A stretch of 64,000 bases of DNA from Acanthosepion pharaonis (GCA_903632075.3 CAHIKZ030004553.1:699001-763000), one strand, 5' to 3'. Shown: positions 30,312 through 41,564, numbered from the stretch's first letter. Notes: a model not told the origin generated them from the letters alone. Numbers and translations: made by a program.

Positions 30312-30479
30312 ATGGCTGCTACAAACACCCCGGTATTATCAACTGTTGATCAGAGCAGCCGCTCAGACGCTGTATTGCAAGAGTTAGGGCTCCCTAACTA
30401 CCAGTCGGAAACAGCAACCAGAGAACTGTCAGCCGTGTACCCTCAGAATGAAGAGATGTTGCCACAGACTGCATACTAA
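30312..30479 (+). other. Unrecognised 55-codon open frame
   Basis: ATG at 30312 opens a frame with balanced composition (MAATNTPVLSTVDQSS, then VLQELGLPNYQSETATREL) and a stop at 30477. It lies just 5' of the minus-strand LINE, in divergent orientation. I recognise no family. No Kozak, splice or polyA context supports it, so it may be chance or a retroelement leader. Confidence 0.2.
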
Positions 30480-31802
30480 TACAGAAAATGGGAACCCATC
30501 TAGACAAGAAACAAGGTGTAAGCCTCACTATAGAGAACCGGGCGGTAGAAGGGACAACCTATTACAGATAACACAAAAAAGGACGACACAAAACAAAAGT
30601 ATTGGGGGGAGATTAAGGAGTCCTGGTTAATACTTTATCACATTAAGTTTTCAACTTAAATTCCCATTGTCTATTCTAAAAAGAAAAAATAACGGAATTA
30701 TCACATTAGAAGATATTCAATTTTCCATTTTCTAGTTTTTTACTTTGTTAACATTTCGGATCGGGATTCCTTACTAAATTATCAAATAAGTAGCATCACT
30801 GGGACAAAAATGCCTTTCGGTAGGAAGGGAGGGAGGGAGGAAAAAAATAAAAATTTTTTGAAAAAAAGAAAACGATATTGGGCCAACAAGTGGGTAACTG
30901 CCTGCGTCGATGATGATGATGACTGAAAAGCGCGTCGACCTGGTGGGGGGAGGAATTCAAGTAACATTTCAATAAGATTTCAAAGAGGAGATAGAATGGC
31001 GAAAAAAACAATTCCACTTTCAGAAATATATTACAGTCACAACATCGAAGGGATATGACGAGACACCTCGCATCTAGTCAAAGACATTCAATCTTCCATT
31101 TTTCTAGTTTTTACTTTGTTAACATTTCGGATCGGGATTCCTCACTAAATTATCAAATAAGTAGCATCACTGGGACAAAAATGCCTTTCGGTAGGGAGGG
31201 AGGAGGGGAGAAAAAAAATAAAAAATTAAAAACGGAAAAAAACGAAAAAAAAAAATAAAAAAAAAAAAAATGAAAATGTAAATGCAGTCAGCTAGACAAA
31301 GTCTTAATTTCAATTCAACCTTTGAGAGAAAAAAAGTTTCTATTCTAATACAATCAAATTTTGTCAAAATAACAAATTTTTAAAGACGTTGCGATTAAAT
31401 TGAAAATTTTTTTTCACTCCCTAAAGATTAAGGAATTGTTTATTTCAGCATTAGAACAGAATAGAAGTCTAGAAGAAAATGTTATTCGAGGGAGAGATAT
31501 AATATAACAAAACATTTCTGTGTTGGAATAAAATAAGTGATTGCTTATTTCTGGGTTGGGATCGTATGATTCTATGGATGTAGAAGACGATTTTGGACAG
31601 AACGAAATTAATGATGTCTTAAGAAGCCCTTGTGAGGCATGTAACAACCTGTTGATAAGGATGGTCAATGGAGTCATAGCAGACGCCGTAGGTGGATGCG
31701 GTGGCTATTTGCGGTTAAGCCAAAGTAAAAATATCATGCTTCCTAAATAGTAATATAAAACATATCTACAGGGCTTTACTGCCTTCTTGGGGACGTGACA
31801 AG

Positions 31803-31803
<1 letters not shown>
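30480..31803. repeat. Region with a 140-bp direct duplication
   Basis: 30713-30852 and 31082-31222 are near-identical direct repeats. They share TTAACATTTCGGATCGGGAT, GTAGCATCACTGGGAC and TGCCTTTCGGTAGG, each followed by a purine/A-rich run. The intervening 230 bp is unique. A-rich sequence follows at 31210-31275. No gene is seen. Confidence 0.75.

Positions 31804-31848
<45 letters not shown>
31804..31848. repeat. (TA)n microsatellite
   Basis: Pure TA run. Confidence 0.95.
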
Positions 31849-31850
<2 letters not shown>

Positions 31851-31952
31851 CTTTAGCATATCATAGAAATGTTAATGCATTAAGTAGAATTGGAGAATGA
31901 AGAAAACCAAGATATTTCTTTCTTTCCAAGTATCTTATCGGGTTCATTTATT

Positions 31953-32100
31953 TCTTGCCTGAATTAGAATAAAGGATTATTTATTCCTGAAATGGAATAG
32001 AACAAGAGTTATTTATTTCCGAACTGGAATAAAATAAAGGATCATTTATTTCGAACGGGAATAGAATAAAGGATTATTTATTTCAGGTTTAGATTAAAGC
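31953..32100. repeat. Degenerate minisatellite, about 33-bp unit
   Basis: Four or more units of GGAATAGAATAAAGGATTAT followed by TTATTTC. Related single units occur at 31428-31475 and 31520-31560. Confidence 0.7.
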
Positions 32101-32154
32101 AGAAAAATGAGATTACCTATTATTAATAAGTATTTGTCTACATTTCTAGGACGA

Positions 32155-32400
32155 AGAGTTACTATTTACACGAAGACTATTGTCATCATCTTTGTTGTTG
32201 CTATCACAACGTTTCAACTGTTGTGTCCTCCGGCCTTCATCAGGCGATTTTGTCTTTTGGATAACAATCATGGAACTTAACTCTTTATTTAATCTACGAG
32301 GGTCTATTGTTATTGTTCCTCCGTCCATGTGCAGGGATATCAAATCTTGCTCTTATTTAGGACTGCTTCGTCATTGCTCGCTCCATTTCTCGTGAGTCGG
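32155..32400 (-). mobile_element. Hammerhead-like SINE (family 4)
   Basis: On the minus strand it reads CCTGATGAAGGCCGGAGGAC, then ACAACAGTTGAAACGTTGT and a tail with AGATGATGACAATAGTC and GTAAATAGTAAC. This copy has the canonical CTGATGA box, but the second half of the putative stem II (CAGTT) no longer pairs with GGCCG. Confidence 0.65.
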
Positions 32401-33404
32401 GAAACGGAGTGAGTAAAAGTCCGCGTGTTAATAATGCAAATATAAATTAGTATTAAAAAAATAACAAAGACTTCTTAAGGTTTGGGGAAAAAGTTTCATG
32501 CCTGAAGATGGAAAGGTCCAGTTTATCTTGGAAGTTAGCACTCGAGAACTTTGCTATTACCCGAATCTTTATTGGCGTCAGTGGGAAAGACGTAATTAAG
32601 TTGGACACAACACCAATCCATGAAATGTTTGCTCTTTTAACTATATATGTCCGTATTATTACATCACTGCATTTGCATGTATATATAGATTTATGCCTAG
32701 GATTAGCAGCTTCTCATATTTCTCGATTACCTTAACATAAGTTGATTCTGGCTCCTTAGCCTTGCTAGCTCGACATTTTCCCCTCTATTCTGACATATTA
32801 TAGCCTGAAAACATTAATCTCAAAAGAAAACCTCGCCAAAATGGCTGTCGTTTTCCATGGAGCGCATGCGTGTTTGCGCATGCGTGTCAAACACTACGTA
32901 GTTAAGCCTGCGTCTCTGTTCATGCCGGCAAGTCAGAGAACGTTGCGTGATGAGAGACAAATTACCATATGCAATCATTCGATCTCTTCACATGCGTGCA
33001 TACTTGCAAAGACATGTTATATTTGATGATGCAGCATCGCTTTGTGTAAAGGAGGACTTTTTAGGGACAAAATCATGTTTAGTACAAATAACATTTATAG
33101 AAATAAAACATTTTAAAACTAAAGATCAATTGGAACTTACCATATAAAACCCACATACTTCTAAAAAAAAATAATACCCCGGGTCTTAAAGGACATATCT
33201 AGTAGGTTACGGTTTACATGTACGCCGTGTAGTAAGATTCCGAATTTAATAGCTAAATATAGCTATTGTACCAAGAGTTCAAACCTATGACTAAAAGAAA
33301 TACAGAAAGAAAGATCGTCACACGCACCCCAACATACCATATATATGATAAAAACATAGATTAAAGATATTCTATATTTATATATTTATGAGTAACATTG
33401 CTCG
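32401..33404. other. Unassigned DNA with a CpG-containing patch
   Basis: Mostly unassigned. A patch at 32835-32960 is less AT-rich and holds AAAATGGCTGTCG and two GCGCATGCGTG-like sites (32862 and 32875). No exon is recognised downstream. Confidence 0.45.
32833..32890 (+). promoter_or_regulatory. Clustered YY1-like and NRF1-like motifs
   Basis: CAAAATGGCTGTC near 32836 resembles the YY1 core (AARATGGC). AGCGCATGCGTG and TTGCGCATGCGTG, 13 bp apart, resemble the NRF1 site. Such clusters are common in housekeeping promoters, but no transcript evidence is available and chance is possible. Confidence 0.25.
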
Positions 33405-33507
33405 TTATCAGGGATAGAGTAGATGCAAATATAAAAGTGGAAATGAGGTCAACACCGAGTGGCAACAGTCTGTTTCATGCGTGAACGCAATCTTCAGGGT
33501 CAGGTGT

Positions 33508-33584
<77 letters not shown>

Positions 33585-33798
33585 AGTGGACACCGAGTGG
33601 CCACAATCTGTTTCAAGTTTGAACGCAATCTTCAGGCTATGTCTGTTGGCTTGTTGCTCGACTATTTATATATACTACAACCATAAAACACACCTGGCCT
33701 GAAGATTGCGTTCACGCATGAAACAGACTGTTGCCATTCGGTATTGACTTCAGTTCCACTTTTATATTTACACCTATTCTAACCGTGATAAAGATTGC

Positions 33799-33805
<7 letters not shown>
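33405..33805. mobile_element. Fold-back element family P, copy 1
   Basis: The left arm (about 33410-33512) carries ATAAAAGTGG, TCTGTTTCATGCGTGAACGC and AATCTTCAGG. The right arm (about 33692-33800) is its reverse complement. A partial direct repeat of the arm, CACCGAGTGGCCACAATCTG, sits in the centre after a TA run (33513-33576). A second member lies at 60606-60760. No coding capacity. Confidence 0.7.

Positions 33806-33842
<37 letters not shown>
33804..33842. repeat. (TA)n microsatellite
   Basis: TA run adjoining the fold-back right arm. Confidence 0.95.
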
Positions 33843-33848
<6 letters not shown>

Positions 33849-34470
33849 TACGAGTAAAAGATTTGTAACTTAAATGATTGATGTTACCTTCAGCATCCCG
33901 ACTCCAGAGTTTCGTAGACGGATCCTCCAGGAATCACTCTGTCCACTCGTAAGGGGGTATCAGTAATTGACTTCTTATACTTCCCGATTTTTCTTTTTAT
34001 ATACACTTATCATCGACGCAGGGTTTTTTTTATAGTGTATGCATGCGTTTGTGCATGTGTGCGTACGTATGTGTGTATTCGCGCGCGTTCGTCAATGCGC
34101 CTGTCCTCGCGTAAATGGCAGGCTTCATGAAAAAAGCCGCTAAAATTAAAAAAAAAACAACAACATTAAACATGTGTGGCTACAGTAGATAGCAGATTAC
34201 GAAGTATAAAAAGAGAATTTTCAACTAATTGCTGTTGAGTAAATTCAAATAAACGTCGACCTTGTATCGTCTGTGATAAGATACATACAAATCAGTGAAA
34301 CAGTCCGTAATCAGTCAACTCTAAATAACAATTAATCTACATAAAGCTACGTCAAGCGACTCCTTTTTCACCCGTCAGAGGCGGGGTAGAGTGACTAGAG
34401 AATCAAAAGAGGGTGAGTAAGGCTATTTACATTCACTACAGTTTGTCTAAAGTTATTATGCAAGTTACAT
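33843..34470. other. No gene seen
   Basis: Unassigned sequence. 34035-34110 is an alternating purine-pyrimidine patch (TGTGCATGTGTGCGTACG, GCGCGCG) that could adopt Z-DNA. Confidence 0.5.
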
Positions 34471-35212
34471 CCAGTGGTACCTCGGTTCACGAATTTAATT
34501 CGTCCCTGAAAGCCGTTCGTAACCCGAAATGTTCGTAAACCGAAACTATTTTTCCAATATGGATCAATGTAAAATGGGTTAATCCGCTCCTGGTCCCAAA
34601 ATGACTGCTTATTTAAACTTTAACAACAGTACTTTGAGCACAAGTTTATACACAAAACTAATGAAAATCATTAAATCTAAGAAAAAAAAACACAATACTA
34701 AAAAATAAAATATAGACGAACATTTTCATTTTACCGTACCTGAAAGTAAAATGGCGTAAGTGGAAGGGGAAGGAAAGCGATGTCATTGTTTGGAAAGAGG
34801 AAGACATGATTGTCTCTTTATTTATAAGAATAGTATAGATTGTTGATTTTGCCATATGAAACTGAGTAGGAAGAGACAATATCATCAACAATTGTTTTTC
34901 TCTTAACTTTTCTTTTTCTTTTACCAGTATCATTGTTAGCTTTCTTTGGAACCATGACTGAGGAGTAATGAAGAGAAAAAAAAAAGGTACAGTACAATAA
35001 AATTGGAAAAGAAAAGCACAGCACAAAACACGAATGTATACAACATGGCGGTCGACTAAGAAATGATTCCGTTCGGGTTAACTCGGTTTGGCTATGTTGT
35101 TCGAGAACCGAAATTTTGTTCGATAACCGAAGCATTTTCATCTCGAATTTTCTGTTCGAAAACCGATTTGTCCGACATGTGAGACGTTCGAGAACCGAGG
35201 TTGCTCTGTCAT
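34471..35212 (-). pseudogene. Tigger/pogo-like DNA transposon, deletion derivative
   Basis: The left end CAGTGGTACCTCGGTTCACG and the right end, read inward as ACCTCGGTTCTCGAAC, are imperfect terminal inverted repeats. Both are followed by several GTTCG(A/T)AAACCGAA subrepeats. Minus-strand frames from about 34955 show a CENP-B-type HTH start: MVPKKANNDTGKRKRKVK, and in a shifted frame HMAKSTIYTILINKETI. Pogo/Tigger transposases open with this domain. The DDE core is absent. Confidence 0.75.
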
Positions 35213-35484
35213 TTGCTTTGAACAATTTTCGTCAAATTTTAAATGATTAATTTAGTCACAAAACAAAGCTTTTAGGTCGTTTCAATATGTTTTATTTGTT
35301 GTTGGATTTATTATAAAAACTCCAGTCTAGAGTTATTATACACATTGAACTAATATTAGTTTAAGTCCTCTGAAATCTAATAAAAGACATTTTATCTTTT
35401 TTCCACATATTGAAACATTGAAAATGGAAGGATATAACAAATGCTGAAAAACAGAAGTGAGGGGTATCCACATTAGAAATATCA

Positions 35485-35881
35485 AAGGAGATTCGCAGAG
35501 ATCATTGATTGATAAGACTGACTGCTGAAAATATAACTTGAGAACTGGAAACAAAAGAAAAGGGTTTAAGAACATTTTGCATCGAGGGGAACGAAAATTT
35601 AAACGAGTTATAGCGAAACAAGCATTTTTGACCAGTGCTCAGATCCTTGAACAGGTTAGAATTGATGGAATCAAAAAGGACAAGAGGCGTAAAATACTTC
35701 GCAAATTGGGATCTGTCAAGACATCTTCTATGCAAACTCCTCTCAGTAACGAAAATATTTTAAAGCGTCAAAATTAGGCCAAGAAATACATGATTTGGTT
35801 TTGGTTTGGTTTGTTTTACGGCATAACAACCTCAATGAGTTATTTAATGCCGACAAAATTTTTATTGCTGGTAATATTTTT

Positions 35882-35916
<35 letters not shown>

Positions 35917-36975
35917 CGTATATATTAGTTTGGCTTAGTTTGTTTTACGGCATATCAACCTCAATGCGTTATTAATTTTTATTGTTGGTAATATTTTTTT
36001 TCTCAAATCTGTATTTCTGGTAATATTTTTCCTTCAAAAACCTATTTCTGGTAATACTTTTTTTCAAAAAATGTACAACTGGTATTTTTTTTCCAAAAAT
36101 GTATTACTGCTAATAATAAATTGCTGGTAATAATCTCTTCAAAAATCCATTGTTGGCAATAATTCTTTACAAAGTGTTTCTTGTATTAAAACCTATTTTT
36201 AAACTTTCACTGTGGTTTGACATCAGTTTTTTGGGGGGCGGGGGGTAACTATTTTCCCATAGCTGGGATCCTAACAGGTGCTACCACCCCGGGTCAGGGT
36301 GGACCTGGGAACACCAGTAATTAAGAGGTGGTTCCATGTTTCTCAAAACCTCTTGATAAGAGGTTTTACTGTTGGATGTAGTTTATCGTCATACCCAGGA
36401 TGCGGATGTAGTTTATTGTCATACCCAGGACGGGAAGAAATACATGAAAATTAACTTTTCTGAAGTAATCTACAGGGATGAATCTCAGGTGACAATGAAC
36501 GTGATGGATAGGTCAAAGGAGGTATTTTCTCCGATGTAGATGTGTCTATGGCGGCAGTGTGTGATATGGACTGGAATTACCCACCAAACAATTATTGCAC
36601 CATTGAATATTAATGACGGGGTTAAAAATGAACAGTGCTAATTACAGCGATTTCATGGACAAATATTTCTTTGAATGGTACAAGTCCCAGCCTCGCAGTT
36701 TCAAAGTGAAGTATGCAAAACAAAGCGTCTAATGTATCTAAGGTTACCCGTGAATCATTTTAGTGTAAAAGGTTTACGAGAAAAGATAATGGAATGGCCA
36801 CTATCAAGTCCCGAATTGAATCTGATCGAAAATATATGGTCAATCGTGAAGATGAAATTATATGAAGGTGGCTAACAATATGACAGCAAAGTAAACCTAC
36901 TAGAAACAATTAAAACCATAATGTCGGAAACTGAATGTGACCGTAAGCCAGCTTTAGAGGCGAAATGTATTATGA
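35485..36975 (+). pseudogene. Tc1-like transposase split by a retroposon
   Basis: The first part (35538-35793) reads RRKILRKLGSVKTSSMQTPL then ILKRQN, a stop, AKKYM. The second part from 36435 resumes at the same point (AKKYM again from the duplicated target, then VIYRDESQ) and ends with EWPLSSPELNLIENIWSIVK near 36850. The DES and SPELNLIEN blocks hold the first and third catalytic acids (the third acid is E). Internal stops at several points make it inactive. The interruption is the retroposon at 35794-36434 with a 13-bp duplication. Confidence 0.88.
35794..36434 (-). mobile_element. CGTCC...AACCA retroposon, copy 2
   Basis: It is flanked by AAGAAATACATGA at 35781-35793 and 36435-36447. 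The minus-strand 5' end is at 36434 (CCCGTCCTGGG). The 3' tail at 35794 contains AACAAACCAAACC and is present twice, once at 35794-35870 and again at 35925-35985, with a (TATC)n run at 35883-35916 between. The subrepeat zone 36000-36180 has TATTGCTGGTAATA-type units. Confidence 0.9.
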
Positions 36976-37372
36976 TTAGAATATTTCTCTACGATTTATT
37001 ACTGATTGAATACAGCCGAACAAGTGGGAAGATGTGTCAAGGTTCGTCGACACTATGTTTTACCTAGCTAATCAGATTCACGACCCATTCATTCGTTACA
37101 ATTTACTCATTCACATAAGAATCTATCCGTCAGCATTCGCTCCTACATAAACCAAAATACCGCAGACACGCAGGGTACCTACAGAAAACATACCATGATT
37201 TAAAATTTCAATATGTACAACTGTGTATACAAAAATATATATAAAAATTCTATCAATGTTATGATATGATGAGGGCGATGACCCCGAAAACCAACTGAAA
37301 AAAGATGTTAGTAAGATCAGTCCACCCCTCAAAAATAAGAGTTGCTGCTGTATCCTGTCTTCCGACAAAATC
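36976..37372. other. No gene seen
   Basis: Unassigned sequence between the Tc1 relic and the CT tract. Confidence 0.5.
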
Positions 37373-37672
37373 AAGAGGCTCTCTCTCTCTCTCCCTCTCT
37401 CTCTTCCGCTACCTCTCTCTCTTCCTCTCTCTCTCCCTCTCCCTCTCTCTCTTCCTCTCTCTCCCTCTCTCTCTTCCTCTCTCTCCATCTCTCTCTTCCT
37501 CTCTCTCCCTCTCCCTCTCTCTCTTCCTCTCTTCCTCGCTCTCTCTCCATCTCTCTCTCTCTTCCTCTCTCTCTTCCTCTCCCTCTCTTTCTCTCTCTCT
37601 ATTCCTCTCTCTCCCTTCCTCTCCCTCTCTTTCTCTCCCTCTCTCTATCCCTCTCTCTTCCTCTCTCTAATG
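37373..37672. repeat. 300-bp pyrimidine tract, (CT)n with CTTCC/CCCT variants
   Basis: The tract is almost pure C/T: CTCTCTCTTCCTCTCTCT blocks. Frames on both strands are translations of the repeat and not genes. Mirror-symmetric parts could form triplex DNA. Confidence 0.95.
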
Positions 37673-37995
37673 GAGGAGGAAGTATAAAAAATATGGGCAT
37701 TAGAAAATTAAAAAAAAAACAAAAAACGACCCAGTCGAGATCAAAAGGAAACGCCACAACAAAATAGGGAGGTTGGGAATCTATAATTAGATAGTAGGGA
37801 GAAGCCTGATACAAGCCGGGGACGATGCTTACATTAACTAGATACACAAGAAAAGTCTATCTTAATCAGAGTAGAATATTTTTCTTTAAGAAAACAAAAA
37901 GACTCTCATCCCAACTGACTTCATCAGTCAATCTGGGGAAAATGATCACACGTCAAACGTTTTTATTTTTTAAGAGTTTTTTTTTGGATCAAGTT
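37673..37995. other. No gene seen
   Basis: Unassigned sequence. Confidence 0.45.
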
Positions 37996-38040
37996 GAGAT
38001 CCTACGTGAACCAATGTTTCAACATTATATGGCCGTAACT
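37996..38040 (-). pseudogene. 5S rRNA-like fragment (5' end)
   Basis: The minus strand reads GTTACGGCCATATAATGTTG, then AAACATTGGTTCACGTAGG. This matches the first ~40 bases of the 5S-like copies at 18169-18547. The rest of the gene is absent. Confidence 0.6.
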
Positions 38041-39285
38041 ATTTATTATTAACGTTAACACTTCTAATTTGCATCCCAGATTAATCTTATATATTTTAAA
38101 GCATTTCACCATTCATATATTCAATATTGAATATTTCTGGTAGAGAAATGTATTTTCTTTTTGTCGTAGGCGGGATTTTCTCGAGGAATAGTTCAGTAAA
38201 AAAAAAAAACGTTGTTTCCTCCTGAGATTGCTATACCCTATCAGTGTCAATCTAAGATGTTATATCGGCGATATATCTGGTCAACTGCTCCAGGATAGTC
38301 ATTGTTTTCGCTGCCGACAACGCTATCTATGAATTGTGTCCAATCACACTCCGATACACTGTAAGAGAAACCAGAATTTTAAAAATATTCCTGAAATAGC
38401 ACGTTAGCTGTTCCAGAACAATCACTGCCGTCACTGCTATCTTTGAATGGCCTTCAAACTTTATCCGATGTCTAGAAATTGTCTTGAAGGTCTTTTCAAT
38501 TCCCTTCTAAACAAGGAAGACCCAGAACGTGCAAAAAATATAGAATTCCTCATAGGTATATACAGATTTTTTTCTCTCTCCGTCGATACCACCATTTGTA
38601 AATGCCATGATATTAATTTATCCGATATTGTCTAAAGCACATTTACCAGCCGTCGGCACAAATATCACCGCCAAGTGAAAATATGTTAAACTCCATTTTG
38701 ATTCCAAGGCAGGGAGAATATTTTTATTAACAGCAGAACTAAAAAAAAGTAATTACAGAATCAGCCAATGTGATGATGAAATCTCTCTCGAAGAAAAAAA
38801 TAGTTCTTTACTTTAGGCAGTTCCAAATGGTTAAATCAGCTTGCATATATTAGACGGACCGTCGTGATTGTCATAACTGCATGTTTCGTGCCAGCGGTTG
38901 ACATGTGTGTGTGTGCGGGGGAGGGGGGGTCAATGTTTGAGCTCTAAAAAAAGCTAGCGTTTTGAATGCTGCTTAGATTGTAGACTCCTCGTCGCCATTG
39001 TATTGCATTGGCGAATTCTCGGACAAAGCTTTAAGTTGCCGTTATTTTTGCCCGGGTACTCTTGAGTTGCAAACAGCAAAGACATTGGCGGCAAAGAGAC
39101 TGGCAGGTCCAACACACTCACAGTAACTAAGCACTATCATTACACACAAGGACCGTGTCCAGAAAGGTCAGTTTATTGTTGATTTTCGGAATAATAAAAA
39201 TGTGTCCGGAAAGTATCCAGCTATATTATTTATTTATTTTTTATTATCTCTCACTCTCTGGTCTTCTCATTTCTTTCTCTCTCTC
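38041..39285. other. No gene seen
   Basis: Unassigned sequence. Two diverged direct repeats (around 38290-38335 and 38410-38455: CTGCTCCAGGATAGTCATTG and CTGTTCCAGAACAATCACTG) suggest an old local duplication. Confidence 0.4.
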
Positions 39286-39289
39286 TAAC

Positions 39290-39321
39290 ACACACACACA
39301 CACACACACGCGCGCGCGCGC
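39290..39321. repeat. (CA)n(CG)n microsatellite
   Basis: CA run passing into GCGCGCGC; alternating purine-pyrimidine throughout. Confidence 0.95.
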
Positions 39322-40048
39322 AGAGGAAATGTCGTCTAAAGTCTCTTTCCAAGTAATCTTTTTAGAATATCCCACAAATCGTAGACCACTTCACTTTTAA
39401 AATGGCATCAAAGTCCACTTTACGGATCGCTATTAGTTGTCTTCTTCTGATTCGTGTCTCTTTGTTGACCGAGTAACCCTACAGAAGAGTTTCAGTTCAT
39501 ACATGCGCAGTAAGGAGCCCCTAATTGGCTGGCGAGTTACATCAAGATCGAACAATCGCTCCTCAAGATATTCAAAATGGCTTGATATGTTTGTTTTTTT
39601 TTATATTAAAGTTCCCCCAGTATAAGGCTCAAGAGCCACTCAAGTGAATGTTATGAGAATAAGGAAGAAAGATTGACTTGAAGAGGTTAAGATTGTAGTT
39701 TTCCGTAGTTTGTTCCCCAAAGTAGCAGCTGTAAGGAAAAAAAAACGAGTGGAATCTCCTCCTTATAAATGCAAAATACGGAAGAAAGGAGGATTCGACT
39801 ATATTGTCATAGCATGGCGACCCTGATCTTTAAAGTCTAGTTCTAGACAGATCTGGCGTTTCTTGTCAAAATGGCAAGAAATATAAACAGTTTGTCTAAA
39901 ATGTTTGGGATCTAGCGTTATAAAAAAAATTGTCCATTATCAAGATTAGAGAAAATTATGGTTCTTGTTACTTTTTTTTACATTTTTTAAAATATTTTTA
40001 AACTCTGAATTGTTAATCCTTAAACAGCGGAAATCAACATAGATCAGC
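39322..40048. other. No gene seen
   Basis: Unassigned sequence with several A runs. Confidence 0.45.
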
Positions 40049-40131
40049 GGTTTGGTTTGGTTTGGTTTACGGCATATAAACCTCAATGGGTTATTCAATG
40101 CCGACAAGATTTTTATTGCTGGTAATATTTT

Positions 40132-40173
<42 letters not shown>

Positions 40174-40345
40174 CAGTATATATTGGTTTGGTTTGGTTTG
40201 TTTTACGGTATATCAACCTCAATGAGTTATTTAATGCCGACAAAATTTGTATTGCTGGTAATATTTTTTTAAATGTATTGCTGGAATATTTTTTTCAAAA
40301 ATGTATTGCTGGTAATAATTTTTTACAAAAAAAGTATTTGTGGTA
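40049..40345 (-). mobile_element. CGTCC...AACCA retroposon, copy 3, 5'-truncated
   Basis: Only the 3' third is present: two tails (40049-40110 and 40185-40260) separated by (TATC)n at 40133-40171, then two TATTGCTGGTAATA subrepeats. The CGTCC 5' part is missing, as expected of an incomplete reverse transcript. Confidence 0.8.
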
Positions 40346-40434
40346 CTAAATTTGAAAAAATCAAAATACAAAAATATCTCATTTTAAGGTGTTTTGCTTT
40401 AGAAATGCTGGGTGGCACAAACTTTTAACCTGTA

Positions 40435-40502
<68 letters not shown>

Positions 40503-40542
40503 CTGTGTGTGTGTGTGTGTACGCGCGTGTGTGTGTATTTGG
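40435..40542. repeat. (TA)n(TG)n microsatellite
   Basis: TA to 40476, then TG with TCTG and ACGCGCG interruptions. Confidence 0.95.
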
Positions 40543-40545
40543 AAT

Positions 40546-40974
40546 CCTTTGCTTGTAGCAGGCAACGGACCTCATTGTGCCTTTAGCCAGATTTGACCAA
40601 GAACACGATTTTATTTTAGTGGGTTGGATGCGGACCTTAAACAAAGTCATTTTTAAACTCATTTTTTATCCGACATTATTTCTCATTACGATAAACGTTT
40701 GGCCTAATTGATAGGGAACAGTTTGGGAAAAGAAATAATTCGCCTGATAAAAAAAATAAATATAGGTTCAATTGTTGTCGGGGTGAGGGCATATTTTTCG
40801 TTACTAAAGACGTTCGATTTCGAGGCCTGTTGCCATTAATTTGACCATTTAAAATAACAGTGATGTCAACTCAAACACGTGTACACTCTAAATATAAAGT
40901 TTATAGCAATAAGAAACACAATCTTCTCATTCTATGCATTAATCAGTTGGCGTTGTGTCAGACTTGGTGCATAT
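40546..40974. other. No gene seen
   Basis: Unassigned sequence. Confidence 0.45.
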
Positions 40975-41250
40975 TAATATCGCCTGTGAGAAAGCTGAGA
41001 TGCCAGGTCAGGACCGATAACATTACAAATTCCTTTTTGGATTTGATCAAGAACATCTAGAGATATATCGGAAGCAACAGGCCATATGTGGCAGCAATAT
41101 TCGATGCACGGTAGACTAAGAAATGTGTCAGAAATATTTTTAATCCCTTCTAGACTTTATCTAGAGAGGGAATAGATGGATTCATACCTTTCCCAAGGGT
41201 ATTAGTTCAAGGTTAGATTCCATAATTTCTATGCTAACAGTTTATTTTCT
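40975..41250 (-). pseudogene. Family A LINE plus SINE 1 fragment, duplicated block copy 1
   Basis: The minus strand encodes parts of a LINE C-terminus (YISRCS / SLDVLDQIQKGICNVIGPD-type reading across frames at 41090-40980). At 41165-41225 it carries a reverse piece of SINE family 1 (ACCTTTCCCAAGGGTATTAG). The same combination returns at 41565-41880. Confidence 0.6.
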
Positions 41251-41564
41251 TTCTCAGCAGAGTAGGGGGAGAAAAGAAAAAAACAGTATTGATATTGAAT
41301 TTCAATTTTTGAAGATTGTCGTTGACAGGAAAGCGGGAAGCTGGAAAAGAGATCCACAGGCAAGAGAAGAAACTATTAGCATAGAACTTGCGGTTGCAGC
41401 TCGCAATTTCAGTAGTGAAATTATAAGACCTAGCTGCCAATCTAGTATTGCGATTAAATTTGTGAAGTCAAGTTAGCAAAAAGCGACAGTCCATCAGAAC
41501 AATTGAGATAAAAATATTTATAGAAAAAAAAAACAGGAAAGTTACGTTACGGCGGTTGAAAAGT
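41251..41564 (-). pseudogene. Jockey-like LINE (family A) C-terminus
   Basis: The minus-strand frame gives FTTEIASCNRKFYANSFFSC and LWISFPASRFPVNDNLQKLK, matching the SRLWNSLL..CFPVNFDLQKFK block of other copies. It is frameshifted and lacks the 3' UTR end. Confidence 0.65.

Larger units (their letters stand above)
28560..30450 (-). pseudogene. Decayed jockey-like LINE (EN, RT, C-terminal parts)
   Basis: Minus-strand remnants run in order. An endonuclease-like region lies at 30250-29880 (for example QVTLEKT and ALHPLKGCGE). A linker carries INEADWDAFRDFLHM near 29800. The reverse transcriptase start is FPDCWKSSSIVPVFKNSG (about 29470), then INTGVVNHLIQ and LLSDKQYGFRFARSTAD with shifts. The catalytic region is DDTTIYSCLKNKSSLAD (about 29080), with the usual YAD replaced by FYD. 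Then comes YIESIASSTAREVGSL (about 28940). Frames are broken repeatedly, a TA run sits inside at 29805-29850, and copies of the neighbouring minisatellite core interrupt the 3' part. Confidence 0.75.

Noticed and set aside
37123..37767. Ser/Leu and Arg/Glu frames of over 100 codons on both strands
   Set aside because: They are translations of the CT tract with no conserved domain.
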